Numbered from the stretch's first letter, positions 46,929 through 60,245 are shown. The stretch: DNA of 64,000 bases from Micromonospora citrea (GCF_900090315.1 NZ_FMHZ01000002.1:3450501-3514500); one strand, 5' to 3'. Made by a program: numbers and translations. The notes: generated from the letters alone by a model not told the origin.

Positions 46929-47026
46929 CGCCGGCCCGCCGGGCGCGGCAGCCAGAGCGGTCGGTGGCGAATGCGGGTCCGTGGGTCCGACGGGCCTACC
47001 TCGGCGCGGAGCAGTTCGATCAGCAT
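46925..47026 (-). CDS. 33-residue upstream ORF of the MFS gene
   Basis: ATG 47026 to TGA 46927-46925, whose stop overlaps the MFS GTG (GTGA). It begins MLIELLRAEVGPSD and has no homology I know. The ATG is where a transcript from the MerR-type promoter would begin, six bases after the -10. It could be a coupling leader peptide or simply the real start in a shifted frame. Confidence 0.3.
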   Translation of the reverse strand: MLIELLRAEVGPSDPRTRIRHRPLWLPRPAGRR

Positions 47027-47032
47027 GAGGCC

Positions 47033-47063
47033 AGCGTCGGGCCTCAACCGGGCTTGAGGTCAA
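47033..47063 (-). promoter_or_regulatory. MerR-type promoter of the MFS gene
   Basis: On the minus strand TTGACC (47063-47058), a 19-bp spacer with inverted repeat CCTCAA-N6-TTGAGG, then GACGCT (47038-47033). This is the second such promoter in the window; see 26035. Confidence 0.65.
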
Positions 47064-47245
47064 GGGTGACCCGGCTCTCTCCGGGCACCACGGGCCTGGC
47101 TCCCCGGACACATGGGCCTGCCCGTAGGGGCGACCAGGGGCGTGTGCCCACCGTCCCGTGCCCACGGAAAATTCCCCTGCTCCGGGGGCATGACCGACGG
47201 TCCGCCGGGAAGCCAGGCCGCCGGAGCGGAGGCACGGGAGGCGAG

Positions 47246-47310
47246 ATGGCGTACGGCGGCAGCAACAGCGACGGGGGGCCCGGCCGACGCCCGGCCGGTC
47301 GTACGCCTCG

Positions 47311-47314
<4 letters not shown>
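47246..47314 (+). CDS. 22-residue upstream ORF of the P-type ATPase gene
   Basis: ATG 47246 with GGGAGG four bases before it; the stop overlaps the ATPase ATG (ATGA). Product [22 protein letters not shown], Gly/Arg-rich, no known family. It would deliver ribosomes to the ATPase start, which has no ribosome-binding site of its own. Confidence 0.3.
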
Positions 47315-51771
<4,457 letters not shown>

Positions 51772-51821
51772 GCGCCGCCGACCCGCATGGGCGGGCCGAT
51801 CACGGGTACCCGGAGGTGGGC

Positions 51822-52625
51822 ATGTTGACGACGCAGCCGGAGGTCACGTTCATCGGCACCGCCACGACGGTGCTGCGCATCGGCGGGTTCACCCTGCTGA
51901 CCGACCCGAACTTCCTGCACCGGGGGCAGCGCGCCTACCTGGGCAAGGGCCTGTGGTCGCGCCGACGCACCGATCCGGCGCTGCGGATCGCCCAACTGCC
52001 GACGCTGGACGCGGTGGTCCTGTCCCACCTGCACGGCGACCACTTCGACCGGGTGGCCCGCCGGGAACTCGACCGGGAACTGCCGATCGTCACCACGCCC
52101 GCCGCCGAGCGGAAGCTGCGCCGCTGGGGATTCCGGGCCGCCGAGGGCCTGCCCACCTGGCGCTCCCGGCAGCTGCACCGGGGCGCCGAGACGCTGCGGC
52201 TGACCTCGATGCCGGGCAGGCACGGGCCGGGCGCGCTGGACCTGCTGCTGCCCGACGTGATGGGCACGATGATCGACCTGGAACGCGACGGCGCCCGCGA
52301 GTTCCGTCTCTACGTCACCGGCGACACGCTGAACCGGCCGATGCTGGCCGACGTCCCGCGGCGGTACCCGGACATCGACGCCATGCTGATCCACCTCGGC
52401 GGCACGCGGATCGCCGGCATCCTGCTCACCATGGACGCCCGGCAGGGCGCGGACCTGGTCGAGACCGTCCGGCCGGGGCTGACCGTGCCGATCCACTACG
52501 ACGACTACCCCGTGTTCCGCTCCCCGCTGGGCCACTTCGTGGCGGAGGCCCGCCGGCGTGGCTTCGCCGGCAGCGTCCGCACCGTCGCCCGGGGCGAGAC
52601 CGTCCCGCTCACCCCGCCGGCCTGA
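51822..52625 (+). CDS. MBL-fold metal-dependent hydrolase
   Basis: 267 residues. Metallo-beta-lactamase fold: TLLTDPNF (24-31), zinc-binding SHLHGDHFD (68-76), YVTGDTLNRP in the middle and IHYDDYPVF near the C-terminus with the last ligand His. It resembles the UlaG/NAPE-hydrolase-like branch rather than true lactamases. ATG 51822 is preceded by GGAGGTGGG. It lies 50 bp after the P-type ATPase and may be in its operon. Confidence 0.9.
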   Translation: MLTTQPEVTFIGTATTVLRIGGFTLLTDPNFLHRGQRAYLGKGLWSRRRTDPALRIAQLPTLDAVVLSHLHGDHFDRVARRELDRELPIVTTPAAERKLRRWGFRAAEGLPTWRSRQLHRGAETLRLTSMPGRHGPGALDLLLPDVMGTMIDLERDGAREFRLYVTGDTLNRPMLADVPRRYPDIDAMLIHLGGTRIAGILLTMDARQGADLVETVRPGLTVPIHYDDYPVFRSPLGHFVAEARRRGFAGSVRTVARGETVPLTPPA

Positions 52626-52661
52626 GTCGCCGGCCACCGCCTCGTGGCCCCGCACGCCGAT

Positions 52662-52696
52662 TCGTCGCCCTCCCGGCCAAGTCGGAAGGGCGACGA
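52662..52696. terminator. bidirectional terminator
   Basis: 15-bp stem with two mismatches (arms 52662-52676 and 52682-52696; core TCGTCGCCCT / AGGGCGACGA) between the convergent MBL and CBS genes. Confidence 0.8.
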
Positions 52697-52713
52697 TCAG
52701 GTCGTGCGCGCGG

Positions 52714-53139
52714 TCAGCCGCGCTCGGAGATGGCCTCGATGAGGTCACCGACCGGACGCTCGGGCAGCGAGCGGGCCACGTCGGCGACGGCCACGATGCC
52801 GACGAGCTCGTGCCCGTCGATCACCGGCAACCGGCGCACCTTGTGCTGGCTCATGGTCCGCAGGATCTCCGCCGCGTCGTCGTCGGCGCCGATCGTCACC
52901 GCCTCGCCCTGGGCCAGCTCACCGGCGGTGACGCCGCCCGGGTCGCGGCCCTCGGCGAGCACCTTGACCACGATGTCGCGGTCGGTCAGCATGCCCTTGA
53001 GCCGGTTGTCGTCCCCGCAGATCGGCAGCGAGCCCACGCCCAGCTGGGCCATCTGCCTGGCGGCCGTCCTGAGGTCGTCCTGCTCACGGATGCAGGTCAC
53101 GTCGTTCGTCATGATCTCGCGTGCGGTCGGCATTGGCAT
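52714..53139 (-). CDS. CBS domain pair protein
   Basis: 141 residues, two CBS motifs (EIMTNDVTCIREQDDLRTAA; ELAQGEAVTIGADDDAAEIL) with MLTDRDIVVKVL between them, ending VARSLPERPVGDLIEAI. Paralogue of the 41681 protein and of mycobacterial HRP1-like proteins. GAGGTG precedes it; the start may be ATG 53139 or the second ATG at 53133, six bases on. Confidence 0.9.
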   Translation of the reverse strand: MPMPTAREIMTNDVTCIREQDDLRTAARQMAQLGVGSLPICGDDNRLKGMLTDRDIVVKVLAEGRDPGGVTAGELAQGEAVTIGADDDAAEILRTMSQHKVRRLPVIDGHELVGIVAVADVARSLPERPVGDLIEAISERG

Positions 53140-53221
53140 GACACCTCACTTCCGGGGGTTGTTGCCGTTTCTCCTACCCCCGCCGTTCCGGCCCATGCAC
53201 CACCGGTTTCTCGCGCGGCTG

Positions 53222-54208
53222 TCAACCCGCCGGCTGCCAGGTCGCCGCGGCGCGGCGCAGCCGGTCGTTGATCGCGCGGCCGACGCCCGCCTCGGGGACC
53301 GGCTCGACCACGATCTCACCGACCCCGGTGGCGTCCAGCTCGTGCAGCGCGTCGAACAGCCGCGCGGCGGCCTCGGTCAGGTCACCGGCGGCGGAGAGCA
53401 CCTCGACCGCCGCCCAGTCGCCCGCCGGCGGCTCCCGGAAGGCCAGGAAGCCGCGCCGGACCCCGTCGGCCGCCGGCGGCTCCGCGCCCGTCGCCAGCCG
53501 CAGCGGCGTACGCGGGGCGTAGTGCGCCGCCAGCGTGCCGGGCGCGACGGGCTGGCCGGAACTCCCCGGGCGTACGGTCACCGGGCCGACCGCCTCCGCC
53601 AGCGCCTCCAGCGGCAGCGCGCCGAGGCGCAGCACGACCGGCCGGCCGGCGCGGGCGTCCACGATGGTCGACTCGATCCCGCAGCGCGTCGGCCCGCCGT
53701 CGAGCACCACGTCCACGGCGGCGCCCAGGCCGCGCACCACGTGCTCGGCCCGGGTCGGGCTGAGCTGGCCGAACCGGTTCGCGCTCGGCGCCGCCACCGG
53801 CACCCCCGCCTCGGCGATCAGCGCCCGCGCGTACGCGTTGTCCGGCACCCGGACCGCCATCGTCGGCAGCCCGGAGGTGACGATCTGCGGGACCGCGGCG
53901 GGCCGGTCCACGATCAGCGTCAGCGGCCCCGGCCAGAAGCGTTCGGCCAGCGCCGTCACCGCCGGCGGCACAGCCCCGACCAGCTTCTCCAGCTCGGCCG
54001 CGTCGGCGAGGTGCGTGATCAGCGGGTCGAAGCTGGGCCGCGCCTTCGCCTCGAAGATCCGGGCGGCCGCGCGGGCGTCCAGCGCGTTCGCGCCGAGCCC
54101 GTAGACGGTCTCGGTGGGAAAGGCCACCAACCCGCCGGTACGCAGGACGGAGGCGGCCTCGGCGATGCCGCTGTCGGCCGGGAGCACGCGTGGGGTTCCG
54201 GTGGTCAC
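53222..54208 (-). CDS. tsaC: L-threonylcarbamoyladenylate synthase (Sua5 type)
   Basis: 328 residues. YrdC domain with GGLVAFPTETVYGLGANA (25-42), KARPSFDPLITHL, FWPGPLTLIVDR and PSANRFGQLSPT, followed by a linker and a C-terminal Sua5 domain (LAAHYAPRTPLRL). It makes threonylcarbamoyl-AMP for the t6A37 modification of ANN-decoding tRNAs. GTG 54208 follows TAGCGT on the minus strand by seven bases, so the message is probably leaderless; the frame continues upstream without a better start. Confidence 0.93.
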   Translation of the reverse strand: MTTGTPRVLPADSGIAEAASVLRTGGLVAFPTETVYGLGANALDARAAARIFEAKARPSFDPLITHLADAAELEKLVGAVPPAVTALAERFWPGPLTLIVDRPAAVPQIVTSGLPTMAVRVPDNAYARALIAEAGVPVAAPSANRFGQLSPTRAEHVVRGLGAAVDVVLDGGPTRCGIESTIVDARAGRPVVLRLGALPLEALAEAVGPVTVRPGSSGQPVAPGTLAAHYAPRTPLRLATGAEPPAADGVRRGFLAFREPPAGDWAAVEVLSAAGDLTEAAARLFDALHELDATGVGEIVVEPVPEAGVGRAINDRLRRAAATWQPAG

Positions 54209-54299
54209 ACCTGCGACGCTAACCTGCCGCGGCGCGGTGCCCGTGGCCGACCGTGCGGACTGTGACGGTCGAGCCCCGTGGAGGCCGGCCGCCGATCGG

Positions 54300-54353
54300 C
54301 CGGAGACGGTTGCCGCCGAGGCCGCGCCGGAGACGGTCGTCGCCGAGGCCGCG
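54300..54353. repeat. two tandem 27-bp repeats
   Basis: Two copies of a CCGGAGACGG...GCCGAGGCCGCG unit (54300-54326, 54327-54353), differing at two positions, between the ABC permease stop and tsaC. Confidence 0.8.
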
Positions 54354-54360
54354 CCAAACC

Positions 54361-54963
54361 CTAGTCGCCGACGAGGTCGCGCCGGACGGCGAAGAGCGCG
54401 CCGATCACCGAGACGCCCGTCCAACCCGCGAACACCAGCAGGCTGGAGCGGTCGCCGCCACCGGCCGCGAGGTAGGCGGAGAACGGCAGCGGCGCGTCCA
54501 ACCGGCCGGCCAGCCCCTCGACGAAGATGAACCAGCCGCCGTACCCGAGGAACAGCCAGGTCGGCCGGCGGAAGATCGCGGCGTTGGCGGCGGCGAACAC
54601 GGCCATGAGGGGGACGACGGCCGCGGCGTCCCGGAACTCCCGGATGTCGCCGTCGAGCAGCACCGTCGCGCCGCTCAGCGTCATGAACACCAGGGCCACC
54701 ACGACGGCGGCGACGAGGTGGCCGACCAGGGTGACGGTGCGGTTCGGCTGCGCCAGGTGGAGCAGGACGGCCGTCCGGTGCTGGTAGTGCTGGCCCACGT
54801 GCATGACGGCGAGGCCGAAGGTGCCCACGCCGGCCAGAAGCTGCCACGCGGCGGCGTCGAACACGCCGAAGAGCAGGCCGAGGGCGCCCACGATGGCGAC
54901 GGAGAGCCAGGTGGACCGGACCGTCGCCATGCGGTGCAGCTCGCTGCGGACCAGCGTGATCAT
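54361..54963 (-). CDS. ABC-2 type permease (bacteriocin/antibiotic-type exporter)
   Basis: 200 residues with about six helices (TWLSVAIVGALGLLFGVF, LLAGVGTFGLAVMHV, TLVGHLVAAVVVALVFM, VVPLMAVFAAANAAIF, TWLFLGYGGWFIFVEG, LLVFAGWTGVSVIGALFAV). Its ATG overlaps the ATPase stop (ATGA on the minus strand). Together with 54963-55847 it forms a BcrAB-like exporter of unknown substrate. Confidence 0.87.
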   Translation of the reverse strand: MITLVRSELHRMATVRSTWLSVAIVGALGLLFGVFDAAAWQLLAGVGTFGLAVMHVGQHYQHRTAVLLHLAQPNRTVTLVGHLVAAVVVALVFMTLSGATVLLDGDIREFRDAAAVVPLMAVFAAANAAIFRRPTWLFLGYGGWFIFVEGLAGRLDAPLPFSAYLAAGGGDRSSLLVFAGWTGVSVIGALFAVRRDLVGD

Positions 54964-55847
54964 CACGCTGCCGCCAACTCGAAGAAGATCTGTTCCAGGT
55001 TCGGGGTGTCCACGGCCAGTTCGTAGACGGGCACCTGCGCGCCGAAGGCGATCTCGCCGGCCTGCTCGGGTGACAGCCCCACCACCTCCAACACCTGCCC
55101 CTCGGTCCTGACCTGTCCGCCGGCCCGTTCCAACGCCTGCCACAGCCGCCGCGGATCCCGCCCACGGATCCGCAGCCGGTGGGCCGTCGACCCGTACAGC
55201 TCGGCCAGCGGCATCGCGCGCCTGATCCGGCCCTTCGCGATGATGACGACGTCGTCGATAACCTTGGCCAGTTCGGCGAGCAGGTGGCTGGAGATCAGCA
55301 CCGTGCCGCCGTTGCGGGCGTGCTCGCGCACGAGCTCGCGGAGCCAGGCGATGCCCTCGGGGTCGAGGCCGTTCGCCGGCTCGTCGAGGACCAGCACCGC
55401 GGGGTCGCCCAACAGCGCGGTCGCCACGGCCAGCCGCTGACGCATGCCGAGCGAGTATCCGCCGGTGCGTTCGTCGGCGGCGTGCTCCAGCCCGACGTAC
55501 CCGAGCAGGTGGTCGACCCGCGCGCGGCCGGCACCCGCGAGGACGGCCTGCGACGTGAGATGGGCCCGCCCGGTCTGGCCCGGGTGGCTGACGCCCTGTT
55601 CCAGGACCGCGCCGACCTGCCGCACGGGATCGCGGAGGTTCCGGAACCGCCTGCCGTTGATCAGGGCGTCGCCGGACGTGGCACGGCTCAGCCCGAGCAG
55701 CATCCGCAGTGTCGTCGTCTTGCCCGAGCCGTTGAGGCCGAGGAATCCGGTCACCCGTCCCGGTGCCGCGACGAAGCTGACATCGTCCACCGCGATGGTC
55801 CGGCCGTAACGCTTGGTGAGGTTCAGCGCCTCGATCACGGTGGCCAT
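54963..55847 (-). CDS. ABC transporter ATP-binding protein (BcrA-like)
   Basis: 294 residues. Walker A FLGLNGSGKTTT (about 35-46), signature YSLGMRQRLAVATAL, Walker B VLVLDEPANGLD, H-loop LISSHLLAEL. The YSLGMRQR form is typical of BcrA/antibiotic-exporter ATPases. A C-terminal 80-residue extension follows. It is divergent from sigJ (93 bp apart). Confidence 0.92.
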   Translation of the reverse strand: MATVIEALNLTKRYGRTIAVDDVSFVAAPGRVTGFLGLNGSGKTTTLRMLLGLSRATSGDALINGRRFRNLRDPVRQVGAVLEQGVSHPGQTGRAHLTSQAVLAGAGRARVDHLLGYVGLEHAADERTGGYSLGMRQRLAVATALLGDPAVLVLDEPANGLDPEGIAWLRELVREHARNGGTVLISSHLLAELAKVIDDVVIIAKGRIRRAMPLAELYGSTAHRLRIRGRDPRRLWQALERAGGQVRTEGQVLEVVGLSPEQAGEIAFGAQVPVYELAVDTPNLEQIFFELAAA

Positions 55848-55940
55848 TATGGACGCAGTGTCGTGGTTTGGCCGACCCCGCTACGGAAGGTAACGTTCAC
55901 GGCACGCCGCCAGCCGGCGCACACGGCCTAGGATCGGGTC

Positions 55941-56885
55941 ATGTCCTTGACGGCGGACGACGTCGAGCGGTTCGAGGCCACCAGGCCCCGCCTGGAGGCC
56001 ATCGCCTACCGGCTCCTCGGCTCCGCCGCCGAGGCCGAGGACGCCGTGCAGGAGACGTTCCTGCGCTGGCAGTCCGCCGACGTTCGACGCGTCGAGGTCC
56101 CCGAGGCCTGGCTGACGAAGGTGCTCACCAACCTGTGCCTCAACCAGCTCGCCTCCGCGCGGGCCCGCCGCGAGACCTATGTGGGCGAGTGGCTTCCCGA
56201 GCCGCTGCTCGCCGGTGATCCGATGCTCGGCCCGGCCGAGACCGCCGAGCAGCGCGAATCGGTCTCGTACGCGGTCCTCACCCTCCTGGAGCGTCTCTCC
56301 CCCAACGAACGGGCCGTGTACGTGCTGCGGGAGGCCTTCGACTACCCGCACCGCGAGATCGCCGAGATCCTCGACATCACCGAGGCCGCCAGCCAGCAGA
56401 TCCTGCACCGCGCCAGGAGGCACGTCGCGGCCGGCAGGGCCCGTGCCGAGATCGACGAGGCCGCCGCCCGGCGGATCGTGGAGGAGTTCCTGACGGCGGC
56501 GACCAGTGGCCGCCTGGAGCCGCTCGTACGCCTGCTCACCGAGGACGCCGTCGCGATCGGCGACGGTGGCGGGAAGATCCCGGCCCGCGCCAGGGCGTTC
56601 GAGGGCGCGGTCGCGGTCGCGAGGTTCGTGTGGGGTCTGGTCAGACCCGGCAGGGCCAAGCAGGCCCTGGTGGGCGGCACGCCCGAGGTCCACGCCTGGA
56701 CCGCCAACGGTGGGCCCGCCGTCGTGGCCGTGGTGGACGGCCGGGTCGTCGGCGTCATGTGCCTGGAGGTCACCGCCGACGGCATCGTCGCCCTCCGCAA
56801 CCAGGTCAACCCGGACAAGCTCGAACGAGCGACCGCGCGGTGGCGGGCCACCGACCACGGGGAACCCCTGCTCCACGCCTTCTGA
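55941..56885 (+). CDS. sigJ: ECF41 sigma factor (SigJ type) with SnoaL-like C-terminus
   Basis: 314 residues. Sigma2 (FEATRPRLEAIAYRLLGSAA, AEDAVQETFLRW) and sigma4 (LSPNERAVYVLREAFDYPHR) are followed by a C-terminal SnoaL-like domain with the ECF41 signatures GDGGGK (about 208-213) and NPDKL (about 290-294). In this group the fused domain controls activity instead of a separate anti-sigma factor. ATG 55941 is six bases after TAGGAT, so leaderless. ECF41 genes are usually next to an oxidoreductase or decarboxylase; here an FAD oxidoreductase follows after a GNAT gene. Confidence 0.93.
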   Translation: MSLTADDVERFEATRPRLEAIAYRLLGSAAEAEDAVQETFLRWQSADVRRVEVPEAWLTKVLTNLCLNQLASARARRETYVGEWLPEPLLAGDPMLGPAETAEQRESVSYAVLTLLERLSPNERAVYVLREAFDYPHREIAEILDITEAASQQILHRARRHVAAGRARAEIDEAAARRIVEEFLTAATSGRLEPLVRLLTEDAVAIGDGGGKIPARARAFEGAVAVARFVWGLVRPGRAKQALVGGTPEVHAWTANGGPAVVAVVDGRVVGVMCLEVTADGIVALRNQVNPDKLERATARWRATDHGEPLLHAF

Positions 56886-57028
56886 CCGCCACGTGGCGTA
56901 CGCCCGGTGGCGCGACGACCCGGTGACCCCGTCCGAATCCGACCCGCTGAGCGCGCCCTCGCCCGGCCCTGCACCAGCCTCCGCGCGGGAGCCAGATCAG
57001 AGAATCAACACCCGTCCGGTGCCGCAGG

Positions 57029-57976
57029 TCATGCGGTCTCCGAGACCTCCAGGACCATCCGGATCTCTGTCACCTGGTAGCCGGCGCGGTCGAAGGCGGC
57101 GGCCATCGGGACGTTCGTGGTGTCCGTCGTCGCGGTGATGCGCTCGGCGCCCTCGCTCGCGTGGAAGCGGGTGATCTCGCCGAGAATCTCGTCGATCAGT
57201 CCTTTGCCGCGCTGCTCAGGTACGACACCGAGATAGCCGACGTTGCGGTTGTACGGGGTGGCCGACGGGACGGCCAGACCGGCGAGCGTGCCGTCAGGCA
57301 ACTCCGCGAGCCTCCACCAGCTCCGCTCGCCCGGGCAGTCGAGGTAGAACCTGATGTCTTCCTCGGCCAACTGCCTGGCATCCTTTGTACGCAGCTCGTC
57401 ATGGGTGGCCTGGTCGAGGCTACCAGCCGAGACCCGGACGAATGCCTCCAGAAACTCCTCGTCGCTGCCCTCGCGGAACGTCAGGCGACCGCCGATCTCG
57501 GGCAGGCCCGCCGCCGGAGTCCACTCGTAACGCAGGCGCTGGATCTCCCGGCTCAACCCTGAACGCAAGCCCGCATCACGTCGCCAGGCGACCGCCTCAG
57601 CCAGCTCCGGTCGGGTGCTCCAGTCGGCCGGAAGGGAGATGTTGTACATCGGACGCGTGCCGAAGGCCGCATGTCCGGCGTCGAGGAGCCCGGTGGCAAC
57701 CGCGACCGGATCGGCGACCGTGGAGCGCACCTGAAGGCAGTCGAGGGCAATGGGGCGCTCACTGTCGGCGCGCCCCCACCACAGCGCGCGGGCGAGGACC
57801 TGTCCGTTCTCGTCCTCGGCAAGCCACACCCACTCCGGGCGGAACTGGTGGGCGTCAAGTTCCTCGCGGATCCGCTCAGCAGTCAGGGCCGCGACGGGAC
57901 CGTCGGCCGCATATGCGGCGGCACGGTCCAGCGCGGTGGGGTCTGCGGCGGCGGAGAGGATACGCATAAGCGTCAT
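57029..57976 (-). CDS. GNAT family N-acetyltransferase
   Basis: 315 residues. The C-terminal half has the acetyl-CoA binding strand and loop VGYLGVVPEQRGKGLIDEIL, then ATTDTTNVPMAAAFDRAGYQ, typical of GNAT domains. The N-terminal half looks like a second, weaker GNAT fold. The acceptor is unknown. ATG 57976 gives MTLMRIL; ribosome-binding signal is weak and an ATG three codons later is possible. It sits between sigJ and the oxidoreductase, on the other strand. Confidence 0.85.
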   Translation of the reverse strand: MTLMRILSAAADPTALDRAAAYAADGPVAALTAERIREELDAHQFRPEWVWLAEDENGQVLARALWWGRADSERPIALDCLQVRSTVADPVAVATGLLDAGHAAFGTRPMYNISLPADWSTRPELAEAVAWRRDAGLRSGLSREIQRLRYEWTPAAGLPEIGGRLTFREGSDEEFLEAFVRVSAGSLDQATHDELRTKDARQLAEEDIRFYLDCPGERSWWRLAELPDGTLAGLAVPSATPYNRNVGYLGVVPEQRGKGLIDEILGEITRFHASEGAERITATTDTTNVPMAAAFDRAGYQVTEIRMVLEVSETA

Positions 57977-58025
57977 GATCACGACCGGGGGAGCGCCGCG
58001 GCAACACGTTTCCCCGCTGCCACAC

Positions 58026-58104
58026 CTGACGAGCAATCGCGCGGTGGCGGGCCATCGGCCACGGGATCCCTTGTTCCGCGCCTTCCGACCGCCACGTGAC
58101 GTGC
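58026..58104 (+). pseudogene. decayed copy of the sigJ 3' end
   Basis: About 76 bases here align with 56822-56898, the last codons of sigJ plus flank, at roughly 84% identity with one single-base gap. Read in the sigJ frame it gives ARWRAIGHG, then after the gap PLFRAF, next to ARWRATDHGEPLLHAF in the intact gene. The frame is broken, so it is a remnant of a second sigJ-like gene. Confidence 0.7.
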
Positions 58105-58115
58105 TTCACATCCGC

Positions 58116-58128
58116 TTCCTGTCAGGAA
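58116..58128. promoter_or_regulatory. palindrome upstream of the oxidoreductase
   Basis: TTCCTG-T-CAGGAA, a perfect 6-1-6 palindrome about 50 nt before the start; possible operator. Confidence 0.4.
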
Positions 58129-58178
58129 ACGACGGGCCATCCGGTTCAGGTGGCAACCCGCTAGACAGGAGCATGGAC

Positions 58179-59375
58179 ATGTCGCACCGCATCATCGTCC
58201 TCGGAGCCGGATACACCGGGGCTTCCGTCGCCGGCCGCCTCGCCAGGCGGCTGCACCGTGAGGACGTCGCCGTCACCGTCGTCAACGCCGAGACCGACTT
58301 CGTCGAGCGCGTCCGCATGCACCAGCTGGCGACCGGTCAGGACCTCAAGCCCCGGCCGCTGCGCGAGATGTTCGCGGGCACCGGCGTGAGGCTGAGGATC
58401 GCGAAGGTCACCGGCGTCGACGTCGACCGCAGGACAGTTGCCGTCACCGACGCTGGCGGCGCCGAGGAACTCGCCTACGACACGCTCGTCCACGCCCTCG
58501 GCAGCGGCTGGGATCCGCAGGGCGTCCCGGGGACCGCCGAGCACGCCCACGAGATCTCCAGCCGCCCCGGAGCACTCCGGCTACGCGAACGCCTGTCCCG
58601 GCTCGACGCCGGGCAGGCCGTGGTCGTCGTCGGCGGCGGCCTCACCGGCCTGGAGGCCGTCACGGAGATCGCCGAGGCGCGCCCGGACCTCGACGTCGCC
58701 CTGGCCGCCCGGGGCGGTCTCGGCGACTGGCTCTCCCCCGGGGGCCGCGAACACCTGCGGAAGGTACTCGGCAGGCTGGGCGTCACCGTCCACGAGCACG
58801 CCACCGTCACGGGTGTCGCAGCCGACCACGTCACCGTCGCCGACGGCAGGACCGTCCCGGCGGCGGTCACCGTCTGGACCACCGGGTTCGCGGTCCACCC
58901 GATCGCGAAGGCGACCGCCCTGGAGGTCACCGGCACCGGCCAGATCGTGGTCGACGCCACCATGCGGTCGGTCTCGCACCCCGACGTGTACGCCGTCGGC
59001 GACGCCGCCATGGTGATGGGCCCCGGGGACAAGCCGCTGCGGATGTCGTGCGCCTCGGGAATCCCCACCGCCTGGCAGGCCGCGGACGCGATCGCGGCGC
59101 GCCTGACCGGCCGGCAACTCCCGGCCACCAGGATCCGCTACGTCAACCAGTGCATCTCGCTCGGCCGCGGGGACGGCCTGATCCAGTACGTCACCGCCGA
59201 CGACCGCGCCCTGCGGGCCACCCTGACCGGACGCCTCGCGACCGTCTACAAGGAGTTGGTCTGCCGGGGCGCCGCCTGGGGCGTCGCCCACCCGACGCTC
59301 GGCCTGCCCACCCGGCGCCACCGCGTCACGGGCGAGCGGCCGGCGGCGGGCGCGACCCTCGGTGCGCCGGCGTAG
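58179..59375 (+). CDS. NAD(P)/FAD-dependent oxidoreductase (NDH-2-like)
   Basis: 398 residues. FAD-binding GAGYTG (9-14), second Rossmann GGGLTGLEAV (NAD), and FAD-contact YAVGDAA near the C-terminus, as in type II NADH dehydrogenases and related oxidoreductases. ATG 58179 is seven bases after AGGAG; an ATG two codons earlier would be too close. It probably acts as a membrane-associated or soluble NAD(P)H oxidoreductase. Its position near an ECF41 sigma factor fits the usual ECF41 target genes. Confidence 0.9.
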   Translation: MSHRIIVLGAGYTGASVAGRLARRLHREDVAVTVVNAETDFVERVRMHQLATGQDLKPRPLREMFAGTGVRLRIAKVTGVDVDRRTVAVTDAGGAEELAYDTLVHALGSGWDPQGVPGTAEHAHEISSRPGALRLRERLSRLDAGQAVVVVGGGLTGLEAVTEIAEARPDLDVALAARGGLGDWLSPGGREHLRKVLGRLGVTVHEHATVTGVAADHVTVADGRTVPAAVTVWTTGFAVHPIAKATALEVTGTGQIVVDATMRSVSHPDVYAVGDAAMVMGPGDKPLRMSCASGIPTAWQAADAIAARLTGRQLPATRIRYVNQCISLGRGDGLIQYVTADDRALRATLTGRLATVYKELVCRGAAWGVAHPTLGLPTRRHRVTGERPAAGATLGAPA

Positions 59376-59477
59376 CGCACCGTTCGAGCGGCTCTCGACG
59401 CACCCACGCCGAGCGGAAGCCGTGCTCGCGCCCGCCGACCCCCTCGACTCGCCCGTCCCGTGCGCGAGGATTGCCGC

Positions 59478-60245
59478 ATGCTTCGTACCCCTCGGGCCCT
59501 CCTGCTGGACTTCGGCGGCGTCCTGGCCGACGCGCCGCCCCAACCACCGGCCCCGCCGGGGCTGGTGCGGCGCCTCGCCGCACTCGTCGACGGCGCGGTC
59601 CCGGACGAGCAGATCGCCCGGGACCTGGTCGAGGGCGCGCGGGCGTACGCCCTGTGGCGCGACGACGTGGGCAGGACGGGCGATCCCGTCGAGCTGCCGC
59701 ACGGCCAGGTGTGGGCCGACTTCGTGACCCGCACCTGGCCGCGGGCCGCCCGCGAGGCCGTCGAGCGGGAGGCGACCCCGCTGGCGTACGCCTGGACCTG
59801 GCGGGATGGCTGGGCGGTGCGTCCCGGCATCTCCGAGGCGTTGCGCCACGCCGCCGACGCCGGGCTTCCGATGGCGGTCGTCAGCAACACGCTCTGCGGT
59901 GCCGCCCACCGCGACTTCCTGGCCGGCGCCGGGCTCTCCGGGCTCTTCGCGGCGGAGTTCTACAGCGACGAGGCCGGGCCCCGCAAGCCCAACCCGCAGC
60001 TGGCGCTCCTGGCCGCCGGAGCCGTCGGGGTGCCGGTCGGCGACTGCTGGTTCGTCGGCGACAGCGTGCACCGCGACGTCGTCTGCGCCCGACGCGCCGG
60101 CACGGGCGCGGCGATCCTGATGCGGTCGCCCCGCACGGACCGGGAGGCCCCGCTGCGGGGTGTCGAACCGGACGCCCGGATCGAGGACGGCCACGGGCTG
60201 CTCGCCCTGCTGCGTCAGGTGGACGACGGGCCGCCCCGGGGTTGA
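59478..60245 (+). CDS. HAD superfamily hydrolase
   Basis: 255 residues. Motif I LLLDFGGVLAD (Asp11; the second Asp of the usual DxD is Gly, as in several haloacid dehalogenase-like enzymes), motif II AVVSNT, motif III Lys in PRKPNPQLAL and motif IV WFVGDSVHRD. Small phosphatase- or dehalogenase-type hydrolase of unknown substrate. ATG 59478 has GAGGA eight bases before it. Its 3' end overlaps the convergent ABC-F gene by 31 bp. Confidence 0.88.
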   Translation: MLRTPRALLLDFGGVLADAPPQPPAPPGLVRRLAALVDGAVPDEQIARDLVEGARAYALWRDDVGRTGDPVELPHGQVWADFVTRTWPRAAREAVEREATPLAYAWTWRDGWAVRPGISEALRHAADAGLPMAVVSNTLCGAAHRDFLAGAGLSGLFAAEFYSDEAGPRKPNPQLALLAAGAVGVPVGDCWFVGDSVHRDVVCARRAGTGAAILMRSPRTDREAPLRGVEPDARIEDGHGLLALLRQVDDGPPRG

